Shown in pieces: positions 45,605 through 56,529 of a stretch of 64,000 nucleotides of DNA; the stretch's first letter is position 1, and every line of letters begins with the position of its first letter. Position numbers and translations under genes: made by a program. The stretch spans positions 39,592,001-39,656,000 of the forward strand of contig CM077597.1 in the NCBI GenBank assembly GCA_039654915.1, given 5' to 3'. The notes beneath the pieces were generated by a model that worked only from the letters and a program-made list of their open reading frames with translations, made no database searches and was not told the DNA's origin. Source of the DNA: Aquilaria yunnanensis. Lineage: Eukaryota > Streptophyta > Magnoliopsida > Malvales > Thymelaeaceae.

Positions 45605-46353
45605 TGATGTCCGAGGACATCTTCACTGGAAGGCATGGTGACTTCCGGGAGGACTTCCTGTGAGGGAGAGCGTCTGGAGCTGGAGTTTCCCAGGGGAATG
45701 TGCCTACAAAGCTCAGAGAAGGGGGTTAGGAGGTCCCCAGGCTACTTTTCCGGGGATGACCCTCCGACGCCCAAGTCAGTTTCCTGAGAAGGTAAGAAGG
45801 AAGCACTACAGTTTTTAGTGGGCTTGCTTGTGTTTTCTCAAGGGGGAGGAGTCCAACCTTTTGCCAGGGTTTGTTTCCTGGTATTTATAGGAATGTCCAT
45901 CTCGTTCAGATCGTGACACATGTTTGGTCGGATGTTCTCTGAATTTCTGGGCGTAGGGGACAAGTAGCCGGTGGCAGGCTCCTTGAGTCTCAAACCGAGA
46001 CAGGTCATGACAAGACCTGGATGACGTCGGCGTGTCAAATCACCGTTTGAGGTGACATGTAGCGTCTGTGGGCGGCATGTCAGAGGCTCCTTAAATGCTC
46101 CTGCCGTACTCCCGAGGTCCCTGGCCGTGGTCGTCCTCTGGTACGGACGATGCCCCTTCGGGAAATATGCCCGCAGTTCAGGGGTTCCCTAATTCAAGGT
46201 TCCACCTTTGGGGAGATGCTCTTTGGCATGCAATAGCTGATTCTCCGTTTCCGAAGGTGATCTGTTTAGTACCTCGGGGGGGCTAATAGCTTCCTCGCGT
46301 TCTCTGACGCTCCGAGTTCGGGTCAGATAGAGGCAATAGCCCTTCAGCTACCA
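45605..46353 (-). repeat. Element D 3' LTR
   Basis: 749 bp. On the plus strand it runs TGATGTCC to GCTACCA, the last bases being a mutated form of GCTATCA. Confidence 0.93.
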
Positions 46354-46366
46354 CATGCCCCCCTTT
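46354..46366 (-). promoter_or_regulatory. Element D polypurine tract
   Basis: The minus strand reads AAAGGGGGGCATG directly before the 3' LTR. Confidence 0.88.
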
Positions 46367-46787
46367 GGAAAGCCGAAGTGGAGACTTCGGTTGGTAGTCT
46401 TTCTGAGGATACTCTTTGGGAGTTTTTAGGGAGTAAAACCTGTGCCGAAGGTACACCTTTTGCCCGAAGATATGGGCTGTTCGGCCATGGCTTGTCTTTT
46501 GGTGTCTTCGAGGTTACTTACTTCTTTCCTTTTTCCTTTTGCAGGTCTGTGCAGCGTCGCGTCTCATGACCAGGCGTGTCAGTCTGGAGCGGCGCGTCCC
46601 AGTTTTTTAGGGGTGTCGAAAGGCGCGTCCCCTATTTTGGCGTGGCGGCTAACACGTGGCCTACTGTGATTGGCGGAGAGTCGCATCGGTTACAGAGGGC
46701 GCGTCTTTTCGGGGGCAGAAAGCAATTATGGCGACGGTTCACCTTCAAAGGGTACTTATGACACTGATTCGACTAGCCACTTTCGAC

Positions 46788-46795
46788 CTATATAT
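46788..46795 (+). promoter_or_regulatory. TATA box of the element D antisense gene
   Basis: CTATATAT lies about 265 bp before the first in-frame ATG (47054). The comparable position in element C also has a TATA box. This suggests a promoter independent of the LTR. Confidence 0.6.
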
Positions 46796-47053
46796 CGCCC
46801 ATTCCATCATAAGTTCCCTTTTTGCTTTTGCTTCTGCTCTTTTCCCTGCTTGCCACTGCTTTTGCGCTTTCTCTTGCTTTTTGTGGCGGAGCTGTTTTAA
46901 CAGAGTTTTTCCGGCAACCTTTCACGACGGCGACTTCAAACCTAGATTTTGGCAAGTCTTTTGGTGGGTTTTTGTTTTCCAGACTCTTCTGATTTTCAGA
47001 GTTTTTTTCGGAACTTGTTTTCTTGCCTTTTTCGAACCCTTTTTTATGCAAAT

Positions 47054-49454
47054 ATGCCTCTTCCCGAGAGCTAGCGGCCTCTTTTATCTCATTCTTGCTG
47101 CACCACCCCCAAAAAACTGGCAAGATGGAAGAAAAAGTTCTTTCTTCCTTCGTATGCCGTTACGAGGTTGCCTCATTCTGATCAGTTTTGTTTTTCAAAC
47201 CGTAGTAATGAGGTTACCATTTTTTGAGCCCAACTGAAGGCCGGACTTCGGTACCCTCCTCCGAAGATGATTTGCGAGTTCTGCCAATTTCATGGCATTA
47301 CCGTAAATCAACTTCCCCCGAACTCGTACTGCTATTTTAACGCCTTCATCTGCATGTGTGGCATCTTCGGGATAGAACCCCACTTTATTATTTTTATGCA
47401 GTACTACAAGCTCTTTGTGGTCTCGAAGGGTGGCTTTTACTTCATGCTACCTCGGGGATCTGGGAGCAAGAAATATATGTTCACCTTCGCCACCAAGGAC
47501 AGCTGGCGAGGGTGGCAACAAAAATTTTTCTTTCTGAAGATGGAGGAGGCCTGGTCGCATGTTCCGACCAAATGGGGTCAGGGAAAGCTGGAGATGGACG
47601 TCGTGGATCCGAGGATACTGCTAACTCTGGAGTTGGCTCTTATCTTTAAGGACTTTGATGGCCGTATCCGTGCTGTCTCAGACTGGGGTCCCGAGGTCCC
47701 TTCGCGCTCTCTCTACCCCTTCCCAATCAATTGGAGGTTGATGACCAAAGAGGTTCTTCAAGAGTTAGGGGTAGTGAAGGAGCACAAGACGGACCTCAAG
47801 ATGCCAGCTCCTTCTATCGCCGGGAAGGATTCCTGGTTGGTGCAACTCCTTCGGGAGGAAGTTTCTTATGAAACTTTTTATGAGAGTAAGTTATCTCTGA
47901 CTCCCGTTGTTATAGCTTTCGTCTCGGACTTACGCTGATGCTTTCTTTCCTTCTCAGAGATGGGCGACGGCACTGCTGCCTTCCACAAGTCCCACTTCAC
48001 CGGCCAAGTAGAGAAGGGCGAGCAGACGAAGAAGGCTGCTTCCCAAAGGCGGAAAACCACTGGTGCTGGACCTTCGGCCAAACGGGCTAAGAAGACTATT
48101 CTTCCTTCCCCTTTGGAAAGTATTGAGGAGGAAAGTGGGGAGCCCGAGGTCGCTGCCATTCCGCCTTCCGAGGTTGCTGCCGACGTCTCTTCGGCCGACG
48201 TCCCTCCTCAGAGCCCCACTCCGTCGCAGGCTCTTTTAGATGCCGTGGTGGAGGCTTCTTTTGCCGAGGAGCGGCGTAAACGCAAGGGTAAGGAGATCTC
48301 TACCGAGGAGGCCCCGGCTTCTGACGATGACATCGTCGAGGTGCCGCCAGGTTTGCTTTTTTCGCCGAAGTGTAATCCCTTTATTTTCCAAAGTTCTTTT
48401 TTGTTCTCACCAGCTGCTCGTTTTGCCATGCAGAGGAGTCACTTACTCCAAGTTGGGCGGCCGAACACGCCCAGAAGCGAGCTCTCCGTGATGCCAAAGT
48501 CCCGAAAGGGAAGATTCCGAAGGAGCCTTTTTGGACGTTTACGGAGGACATGAATTTGTTCTCCGGAGACTGCCCCCAAATGGCGAAGGAGATCGTGAAG
48601 GGGGTGCTTACTGAGGCCTCCTTCAAGGCTATTGCGGCGGCTCATCCGGGCGATGACACCCTTGCAGCGAAGGTTACCGAGCACGCTGCTCATTTTTGCT
48701 GGTTTGCCCTTGAAGAATTTTTTCTAAGCGTTTGGCTTTTACTGACCTTGCCTTCATCTTTTTTCAGCTGATGGCGTACGCTGGCTACCTCAGAGTTCGG
48801 GTGGCCAGGCAGATGCAGTTCCAAAACTCGGCCTTAGAGACCTTAGAGAAAACGAAGGCCATGTGTTTGGAACTGGCCGTCAAGAACCTGCAGCTGGCTG
48901 ATGCTGCGGAGAAGGAGGTTGCCGTCCTTCGGGTGGAAAAAGAGGAGATTTTGAGGGACTCCTCCAAGAAGATTTTTGACCTCGGCTCCGAGGTGGCGGG
49001 ACTACTTTCGGCGAACGCAGCGCTTCTAAAGTCAAAGTCAGAGTCTGAAGAACTTCTGGCGAGGTTGCTGATTGAGAAGAATGCGCTTCATGCCGAGGTC
49101 GATTCCTTGAAGAAGGAGCCTGAGAAGAAGAAGAGGATAAAGGTGCTGAAGAAGGAGGTCGCAGACCTGAAGGATGAGCTCGAGGACCTAGAGGTCGAGA
49201 AGGATAAATCCGACCAGATGACTAAGGTCGCTTTCCAGGACGGGTTTTGCCTTGCTCGGCACCAAGTCCTTCAGAGTTTCCCAGATCTGGACCTCTCTTT
49301 TTTGGAGGCTTTGAATATTCCTGAGGGGCCTCGGTGGTCCTGGTCCAAGATTGAGCATCTAAACCTACCTTCTTCTCTCTCGGCGCCCAAGGTGGTGGAG
49401 AAGAATGCAGGGGCTAGTAGCTCTCGGGAAGCCGAGATCCTTCGTCTGTTCTAG
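47054..49454 (+). CDS. Element D antisense gene, four exons, product of unknown function
   Basis: It runs opposite to gag-pol. Proposed exons are 47054-47885, 47958-48350, 48434-48693 and 48768-49454. Reading is continuous from ATG 47267 through all four, about 652 residues. Exon 1 encodes the conserved domain (ICEFCQFHGITVNQLPPNSY, YYKLFVVSKGGFYFMLPRG) resembling the plant putative gypsy type transposon family (Transposase_28). Exon 2 is basic, then acidic (KAASQRRK, RRKRKGKE), a possible nuclear signal. Exon 4 is a long coiled coil (about 48850-49210) with a conserved tail (DGFCLARHQVLQSFPD). Homology with C extends the frame upstream to 47054, but TAG (47072) and TGA (47225) now interrupt that part. 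Intron 3 has lost its GT donor here; GT at 48673 could serve in the same phase. Its 3' end lies 190 bp from the pol stop, tail to tail. A similar antisense ORF is known in some Tat elements. Confidence 0.75.
47886..47957 (+). other. Intron 1 of the element D antisense gene
   Basis: GTAAGT to TTCTCAG, 72 nt, phase 1. It contains an in-frame stop if read through. Element C has an intron at the same place with GTAAGC and TTTTGCAG. Confidence 0.75.
48351..48433 (+). other. Intron 2 of the element D antisense gene
   Basis: GTTTGC to CATGCAG, 83 nt, phase 1. Removing it restores the frame that leads into FTEDMNLF. The acceptor CAG/AGGA is also visible in element C. Confidence 0.68.
48694..48767 (+). 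other. Intron 3 of the element D antisense gene, donor lost
   Basis: The acceptor TTTTTTCAG at 48759-48767 is strong. By alignment with C (donor GTAAAC) the old donor was at 48694, but D reads TTTTGC there. Confidence 0.55.
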
Positions 49455-49645
49455 GGCCCTTCGCCTTTTTCTCATTTTTTTTCTCTATGCTTCTTCTTTT
49501 TGGCAATCCTTCTTCTTTGTAAGCTGGCCTATCTTTAATGAAGATTTTTTTTGGCTTCTGGTTTTGTACATCAAAAATTTCTCTAAGAAACTTTTGTATT
49601 TAGAATATTTCTCTAATTTGTACAACACAATTCTTCCACGAAACC
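49455..49645. other. Gap between the convergent ends of pol and the antisense gene in D
   Basis: 190 bp of AT-rich sequence separates the two stops. No ORF or clear hairpin. It would have to hold the 3' ends of both transcripts unless they overlap. Confidence 0.6.
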
Positions 49646-50139
49646 TTAAGCATAGAATTTTTTCAAGGCATCTGAATGCCAAGTATTTTTTAATTCTATG
49701 CCATCGGCGTCGCCGAGTCTGTACACGCCTTTTCGTACTTCGGTAAGAACCAGATAAGGTCCTTCCCAATTCGCGTGAAGTACTCCGTGGGATGGCCTTT
49801 GGGGTGCGAAGTCAGCCTTTCGGAGAACGAGGTCTCCCTTCTTGATCCCTTTTGGCGGGCTCGTAAATTTATGGCCGTGGCCACTCTTTGCTGAAAAGCT
49901 TTTCTTCTCAGCTTGGCTATTTCTCTGTGTTCGCCGACGAGGTCAAGCTTTGTTCTTAGGCCGAGGTTGTTTCCACTTTCATCGAACACTTGCGCCCGTA
50001 CTGATGGTTGTACTACCTCGATTGGAATGATGGCCTCTGTACCGAAGACTAGTGAAAAATGCGTTTCCCTTGTGGCTCTTCGGGGTGTTGTTCGGTAGCT
50101 CCATAATACGCTTTGGAGTTCTCCTGGCCATTTCCCTTT
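49646..50139 (-). pseudogene. pol (int): Element D integrase, C-terminal part
   Basis: Continues from 51560 after the insertion I. It has GKWPGELQSVLWSYRTTPR and TEAIIPIEVVQPS, and ends HSDALKKFYA with its stop at 49646-49648. A frame change near 49790 separates the end from the rest. The matching C-terminus in C ends at 19341. Confidence 0.85.
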
Positions 50140-51554
50140 TGTTAGTGTTATGCCCAAAAAGCCAATCATGAGATGATTGTAGTTTTGCACATTTAGTCAT
50201 GATATTTTATTGAGGCATTAATCTAGCAATTTTGTTTGTTGTTTTGTTTCTGCGTAACGTAATAACATAATTGTAACCCTAGAATAATGATATTCTTAAA
50301 CGTCCCTAGTCTAGTATTATTGTGGAGCGGGTTGCAATAATACATAATGACTAGCATATGTGGAGACTAATATGAGATATGTAGTCTACATATGGGTACA
50401 AGTTGGAGAACTTGTGTACTGGACCGACCCACCATGAGAACACTTCATGGATCGTTATATGAGTGTCATAAGTGATTCTCATAGTGATCATGATATATGT
50501 AGTCCTTCGACCTAAGATCATCAAGGTTCCCTATATGTGAGTCACATACTTTGATACTTTCCTTTGTTGCTCGTAACTGAGTGAACTTGAAGGAGGTCAT
50601 TGGGTATGTCACATATCATGCGGAGGGATTTGTATGATCAAGATGGGATTTGTCCCTCCTATGTAACGGGAGTGATATCTTTGGGCCCCTTGATAGAGTG
50701 AGACTTAGAAAATGCATGGCCATGCTTCGATGAGTTGATATATGATATCAATGTCATCAGTTTAAGTTAGTCTACTCGGTAATCAAGAAACCAAAGATTA
50801 GGCTATACGAGAGTGACACATTCCATGTCTTGTGCTTAGTCTTGATATCTTGGACAAAGGGACAATGGCATATATCGGTGATGATCACAAAGGTTTAGTC
50901 GATTCACCGACAATCTTGTCACTTGGGTAGCAATGATGTGTTGCTAGACACCGCTCATTGGTTATGATCATAAATGTGATTTATGATCATTGCCAACATG
51001 GCAAGAGCCTATTGGGTCGCACACATAGAGCTATTTGGATCATTAGAGTGCATGGGCTAATTATTTGGGTTATGGTTTCACTTTAATTTCGTATTAATAA
51101 TGGGCCAAGGAGTTGAGCCATTATTAAGCCCGAAATTAAATCCTAATTGGATTAGGGCTTTGAAACCCATTAGGCTTGGAAGTTGAGTCTCACTATAAAT
51201 ACAACTTTTAACTGAGAAATTCGCAGGTCTCTTTGCCCTAGCCTCCGAAAAGGACAGTCTCACTCTTCTCTTGCAATTCCTTGGAGGACGCAAGCTAGCA
51301 CTGCGAGCGCAAGAGAAACGCATCTGCCGGGACGTGGTGGAAGCGTGGTGATCCCGAGAGGCTCGTGTGGATACCATAGAGAGCCTGAACACGTCAACTG
51401 TTCAGGTTTTGTGATTCGACTCTACAGTTGAGTTAGAGATCTCAACCAAAAATTAGGTATGAAATTTTCTAACACCCGGTTTACCCCATTTCACTTGGAT
51501 CCTAGAGGGTTTCGGTTAAATTCCGCTGCGCTGTTTGGCTCCCGAAACCGAACA
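50140..51554 (+). mobile_element. I: solo Ty1/copia LTR, 1415 bp, in element D integrase
   Basis: It runs TGTTAG...CGAACA with the perfect duplication CCTTT at 50135-50139 and 51555-51559. It matches the LTR of J (60123-61538) in reverse orientation over the full length, about 95 % by eye. No internal region is left, so it is a solo LTR. It carries no gene. Confidence 0.95.
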
Positions 51555-51559
51555 CCTTT

Positions 51560-52315
51560 TGCTTCCCCCAGTCTCTTTTTCAGACCATCTTTCATGGTCC
51601 TATTAGATACTTCTACCTGCCCATTGCTTTGGGGGTGAGCTACTGGGGTGAAGTGCATCTTTATTCCGAGGTCGCTGATAAATTCCTGGAATCCTTTGTC
51701 TATGAACTGGGATCCATTGTCAGCTACTAGCACCCTCGGTATGCCAAATCTGCATATGATGTTCTTCCACACGAACTTCTGCACTTCTTTTGCCGAGATA
51801 GTCACTAGTGGTTCTGCCTCAACCCATTTGGAGAAATAGTCTACTGCTACCACGCAAAATTTGACCCCTCCAGGCGCTGTGGGGAGTGGCCCAATGAGGT
51901 CTATGCCTCAGACTGCGAAGGGCCAGGGATAGTCAGCCGGAGTCACCATTTACGAGGGTGTCCTCTGGATATTTGCGTGTCTCTGGCAACTACCGCATTT
52001 CTGGACGAACTGCCTTGCGTCCTTTCTCAGGGTAGGCCAGAAGTATCCTTGGCGAAGTATTACTGCTGCAAGGGCGTCGGTTCCGATGTGCGAACCACAA
52101 GCGCCTTCGTGTACTTCTTCGAGGATTATTTCAGTATCCTCTTCGCCGACACACCTCTGTAGTGGGTTTGCATATCCCTGCCGATACAATTCTTCACCAA
52201 TTAGGAAGAATCAGCCGGAGCGTCTTCAGATTTTGGCAGCTTCACTGGGGTCTTCGGGGAGTGTATTGTCCTCGAGGTATCTCTTTATCGGGTCTTTCCA
52301 GCCTTTTCCCGAAGT
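51560..52315 (-). pseudogene. pol (int): Element D integrase, N-terminal and core part
   Basis: 52189-51950 is the zinc domain (EEVHEGACGSHIG, CGSCQRHANIQ). 51853-51560 is the catalytic core, with Asp in VAVDYFSKW, Asp in VADNGSQF and Glu in GQVEVSNRT, all three intact. A stop lies between the two parts near 51907, and another ends the upstream ORF at 52316. Insertion I cuts the core just after MKDGLKKRLGEAKG. Confidence 0.88.
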
Positions 52316-54850
52316 TCATATGCTCAGTACTGTGATGCTCGGGTGACCTACCACCTCGGTGTATACTTTGGATTTTGCCAAGCAGTCTGCCTCGGCATTA
52401 TCACGTCGAGGCACGTTTTTGATTCGCACGATATCGAACCCCCGAATGAGTTTTGCCACCAGTTCATGGTATTTTTCCAAGGTCGGGTCCTTTGCCCCAT
52501 AGTCTCCTGCCGTTTGCTGAACTACTAGCTGGGAATCGCTGTGGGCTTTTAGATTTCGCATGCCAATTCTTCTGGCTAGGTGTAATCCTGCTATGAGGGC
52601 TTCGTACTCAGCCACATTGTTGGTGACGTTAAAGCTAAATTTAATAGCCTTTGTTACTTCAAGGCCTTCGGGACCTCTGATAATTACCCCAGCTCCCTGG
52701 TGTTCGGACCCCGAGGCTCCGTCAACATGCAAAGTCCATTCGGGATCACCTTCACCCGGATCCGGATGGCTGTCCTCGGTGGTGGGTACTTCGGCGATAA
52801 AGTCTGCCAGTGCTTGAGCTTTTATGGCTTTCCGAGGTTCGTAAGAGATGTCGTGTTCACCAAGCTCTATACACCACTTGGAGAGCCTTCCAGAATGATC
52901 CACCTTCCTCATGACGTCCCGTAGTGGTAGACTACTTTGGACGATGATGGGGTGAGCCTGAAAGCATGGTCGTAGTCTTCTCCCTGCTAGCACCAAGGGA
53001 TATATAGCTTTTTGTAACAAAGGATACCTGACTTCGGCGCCATGCAGGGATTTGCTCACGTAAGAGACCGGCCATTGCTTTGGCCACTCTTCTTTTACAA
53101 GGACCGAACTCACAGCTTTTTCTGTGACGGCGAGGTATAGTACGAGCAGCTCTCCTTCGCGAGGTTGTCGCAGAGTAGGCAGGCTGAACAAGTAGTTTTT
53201 TAGTTCTTCCCAGGCTTTTTGGCAATCTTCACCCCAGGGATGGTCATCACCTCCGAGGTTGTCCTCCTTTTTTGCTGCCTTTGTGAGGACTTTGAAGAAT
53301 GGCCGACACCGATCTCCGTATATGGAAATAAACCTGCTGAGGGAGGTTATCTTTCTAGTGAGTCTCTGTACATCTTTTATTGTGGCGGGAGTTCGAAACT
53401 CGAGCAGAGCCTTAATTTTTTCTGGGTTGGCATCAATGCCTCTTTCGGATACCATGTACCCCAGGAATTTTCCCGAGGTCACGCCGAAGATGCATTTTTC
53501 GGGACTGAGACGGATCCCGAAGGCTCTGAGCTGGTGAAAAGTCTCCTTAAGATCCATGACGTGTTTGTCAGGCAGCTTGCTTTTGACAATAATGTCGTCG
53601 ACATACACTTCCATGTTTCTCCCTATTTGGTCTTTAAAGACCTTGTTCATCAACCTTTGGTAGGTGGCTCCTGTGTTTTTGAGCCCGAAGGGCATCCTGA
53701 CGTAACAGTATGTTCCCCCTTCGGTGATAAAGGCGGTTTTTTCTTCATCGTCGGGGTCCATCCTTATTTGATGATACCCGTTGAAGGCATCTAAGAAACT
53801 TAGGAGCCCGTATTCGGCAGTTGAGTCTACCAATCGGTCTATCGGAGGGAGAGGGTATGAGTCTTTTGGGCAAGCATCGTTCAAGTTTCTGAAGTCAATG
53901 CACATCCGGAGTTTACTGCTACCTTCTTTTGTGGCGACAACCACGTTGCTTAACCATTCGGGGTATTTGACCTCCCTGATGACACCAGCGTCTAACAGGG
54001 GCTGGACTTCGGTTTTGATGAAGTTATTTTTATGGGCTGAGATGCCTCGCTTCTTTTGACGGACAGGCTTTGCTTCCGGACTTACTTTGAGGTTATGCTG
54101 TATTACGCCAGGGTTCACCCCTGGCATATCTTTCGGCCAGTAGGCAAAGAGATCTTTATTTTCCAGTAGAAAGGATACAAGTTTTTTCTTGTCACCATTG
54201 GCCAAGATCTTCCCTATTCGGGTAGATTGACCTGGGACAAGTTCTACTGTTTCTGTTTCCGCCTTCGCGGGACTCTCTGCCTCGCCCTTTTTTGGTGTTT
54301 TTGCTTCCACAGCTTGCGCAGAGTTGTTTGCTGGAGCTTTTCGTGTTTTCACGAACACCTTTCTTACTTCACCTTGATCTATGAAGATTTCCGCATCTCC
54401 ATCCTTGGCGGCGAAAGTGACGGTTAAGTAGTTGACATCAGGGCGAATGTGCAGGTTTCCCTGTGTCTGTCTTCCAAGGATGGCGTTGTACGATGAAGGG
54501 ACATCCATAACGATGAACCTTGCCATTGTGGAGGCGTACAACTCTTCTGTCCCCATCACCGAAGTCCTTTTCAGCATCAACGAGAGATCGATCCATCCGA
54601 GGACGAGTAGCTCAGCCGGACCTACCCCGAAGGTAGGTGAGGTGATGGGCTTGAGGTCGCTACTAGATACACCCAACCTCGGCAGTAAGTGTGAAAACAG
54701 GACGTCGGCATTTGATTCGTCATCGAGCAGCACTCTTTTGACGTCCCAGTTTCCTATTCTCGCCATGATCAACAATGGGTCGTCATGGGGAAAAATGACG
54801 GCGGAACCATCCTTTCGGGCAAGCTTTTTTGTTGGACTTTGATACTCCAT
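52316..54850 (-). CDS. pol: Element D Pol: protease, RT, RNase H and second RNase H, 844 residues
   Basis: An uninterrupted reading frame. Protease near residues 20-150 has LLDDESNADVLF, where the active-site Gly is Glu, so it is probably inactive. RT lies at about 290-500, with RMCIDFRNLNDACPKDSYPL, FNGYHQIRM and the catalytic EVYVDDIIV. The first RNase H and connection run to about residue 670 (VSYVSKSLHGAEVRYPLL, SKWCIELGEHDISYEP). The second, archaeal-type RNase H occupies about 680-830: HVDGAS, AEYEALIAG, HSDSQLVV and DNAEADCLAK keep the Asp, Glu, Asp, Asp set. It ends at a stop before integrase, so this copy would give no integrase from this frame. A dual RNase H marks the Tat lineage. 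Confidence 0.9.
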   Translation of the reverse strand: MEYQSPTKKLARKDGSAVIFPHDDPLLIMARIGNWDVKRVLLDDESNADVLFSHLLPRLGVSSSDLKPITSPTFGVGPAELLVLGWIDLSLMLKRTSVMGTEELYASTMARFIVMDVPSSYNAILGRQTQGNLHIRPDVNYLTVTFAAKDGDAEIFIDQGEVRKVFVKTRKAPANNSAQAVEAKTPKKGEAESPAKAETETVELVPGQSTRIGKILANGDKKKLVSFLLENKDLFAYWPKDMPGVNPGVIQHNLKVSPEAKPVRQKKRGISAHKNNFIKTEVQPLLDAGVIREVKYPEWLSNVVVATKEGSSKLRMCIDFRNLNDACPKDSYPLPPIDRLVDSTAEYGLLSFLDAFNGYHQIRMDPDDEEKTAFITEGGTYCYVRMPFGLKNTGATYQRLMNKVFKDQIGRNMEVYVDDIIVKSKLPDKHVMDLKETFHQLRAFGIRLSPEKCIFGVTSGKFLGYMVSERGIDANPEKIKALLEFRTPATIKDVQRLTRKITSLSRFISIYGDRCRPFFKVLTKAAKKEDNLGGDDHPWGEDCQKAWEELKNYLFSLPTLRQPREGELLVLYLAVTEKAVSSVLVKEEWPKQWPVSYVSKSLHGAEVRYPLLQKAIYPLVLAGRRLRPCFQAHPIIVQSSLPLRDVMRKVDHSGRLSKWCIELGEHDISYEPRKAIKAQALADFIAEVPTTEDSHPDPGEGDPEWTLHVDGASGSEHQGAGVIIRGPEGLEVTKAIKFSFNVTNNVAEYEALIAGLHLARRIGMRNLKAHSDSQLVVQQTAGDYGAKDPTLEKYHELVAKLIRGFDIVRIKNVPRRDNAEADCLAKSKVYTEVVGHPSITVLSI

Positions 54851-56171
54851 GACTGCTACTTCTCTGGCCTTCCTCTTTCTTTCTGAAGATGGCAGTCCCG
54901 TCGTTATTGTCTGTATGATTCCTACTGGAGGGGGGGCGCCTTTTCGGACTTCGGTTTCTCCGCCTGTCGGAGTCGTAGTCCTCGTCTTCGGCCTTTCTTT
55001 CCTCCTCTTTTCTCCCTTCCGGGGAAGGCATGCGCAGATAACGCCGAAGTTGGCCCTGTTTTATCAACGACTCTATATACTTCTTCAATTGGAAGTAGTC
55101 TTCAGTGTCGTGACCGTGGTCGCGATGAAACTAGCAGAACTTCTTCATATTCTTTCTGTTGTCGGTGGTCATGGCCCGTGGCCGCTGGACCTGAGTTCCC
55201 TGCCTTTCCATTGTCATGAGGATGTTGGTCCTTGTGGTGTTCAGGGGTGTGAAAATGGGGAGTTTCCTTCCTCACGTTCTCCGAGGTCGGCCTGCCTGTT
55301 CGGTGGAATACCGAGTTTGCTGGCTAGACCCTTCGGCCCGAGTGTGATCGGACTTCAGTCCGCCCATTCTCAGTTCTTCGGCTGTCATGTGCTGTTCGGC
55401 CCTTCAGTAAAATTCACCGAGGGTGTTCGGGGGGTCCTTAGAGAACTCGTAAAACAGTTGTGAGTCCCTCCGAAGGCCCCGTGTCATGGCGAGGATGCGT
55501 ATTTCGGGCCGGAAGTCCAGGACGCTCAGAGCTTCCCTGTTGAACCTTTCGACATAGTCGCGTATGGTCTCTCCAATTCTTTGCGCTATGTCGAACATCT
55601 GAACCGGCATCTTCGCCGTTGGCCGACTCCCGATAAACTGCTGCGTGAAGGCTGTGGACAACTCCTGGAACTCCGTGATGGTTCCTGGGGCCAATGAATT
55701 ATACCAGGCTATTGCTGGCCCACTGAGAGTGACCTCGAAGCATTTGCACAAGGTAGCATCGTCGGCACCGTGCATCATCATGCTGCGTCTGTACTTGGTC
55801 AGATGGGCCTGTGGATCAGTACGGCCATCATAAGTTTCTAGGTGAGGTACTCTGAAATCACCTGGCATGGCTGCCTCAACTACATCTTGGGTGAATGGGG
55901 ACTCGTCCCCACAAAAGGTCCCAGACAGCCTAGCCCAGACGGGTTTACGGGCCACCTGTTTCTCCACTCTGTCCAACCTTGCCAATATTTTCTCCATAAG
56001 GGCCGTGGCGCTAGGTTCTTCTTCTGGCAGGGGGGATTGTCGGTGCCTCTTCGGGAAGCGAGTTCGGCACTGAGGGGATGGGGACCTCGGCTCAGGCGAC
56101 TGGCTCCTCCTGTGTGTGATTTTGGGTCGCCTTGACCCCGCTTGTCCTGCGAGCCGTGCCCCAAGGGGCAT
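54783..56171 (-). pseudogene. gag: Element D Gag
   Basis: 56171-55404 is a 255-residue stretch. It has an Arg-rich N-terminus, then FRVPHLETYDGRTDP and the capsid-like block LCKCFEVTLSGPAIAWYNSL to ETIRDYVERFN. It stops at TGA after EFY, as in C. Beyond the stop the same family sequence continues (RAEQ, then a HRDHGHDTED zinc motif near 55110, then KKYIESLIKQGQ and a charged tail to 54783), with two further stops. Gag would form the particle. Either the stops disable it or the first one is read through. Confidence 0.85.
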
Positions 56172-56510
56172 GTTTTCTGTTGAGGACTCCTCCCGTGGGT
56201 CTCCGGATCCCGAACTACGATGAGTTGGTTTGGGGCTTTTTTCCCCAGGGTGTGCTGGCGAAAGAGGCCTTTGGGCTTGAGCTTGTTGCGGCCACCTTCG
56301 GTCTATCTATTGTGTCATTTCAGCCACAACAGAACGTTGAAAGTCGCACAGGAAGCTCATGGTTATGACCAGAAGGCGCTCTTCCTCAGGTGTGGAAGTC
56401 CCTGGGGGGGCTTGCTCAGTGGCCGGTTGGACTTCAGGCGCGGACGGGGACCTCGGGAGTCCCTTATCCTTAGAACGCCGAGTCTCAATGATGGCGACCC
56501 GATGATGGTT
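56172..56510 (-). other. Element D leader
   Basis: 0.34 kb between the primer site and Gag. Minus-strand ORFs (for example 56561-56307) enter from the LTR, but I cannot link them securely to Gag. Confidence 0.6.
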
Positions 56511-56529
56511 TCCCACAGACGGCGCCAAA
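56511..56529 (-). promoter_or_regulatory. Element D primer binding site, Tat type
   Basis: The minus strand reads TTTGGCGCCGTCTGTGGGA directly after the LTR end ACATCA. It is a common site in Tat/Ogre elements; the matching tRNA is not certain to me. Confidence 0.85.

Noticed and set aside
45838..46569. Short ORFs in the D LTR and just after it (also 56651-57209)
   Set aside because: They are repeated in both LTR copies, with frames not preserved between them; LTR sequence, not genes.
46656..47237. 193-codon plus-strand ORF before the D antisense gene
   Set aside because: It is in a different frame from the antisense gene. The homologous C sequence supports the other frame, and the ORF overlaps the TATA box region.
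53219..53794. 191-codon plus-strand ORF in D pol
   Set aside because: It is a shadow of RT on the minus strand. High G+C keeps the opposite frame open.
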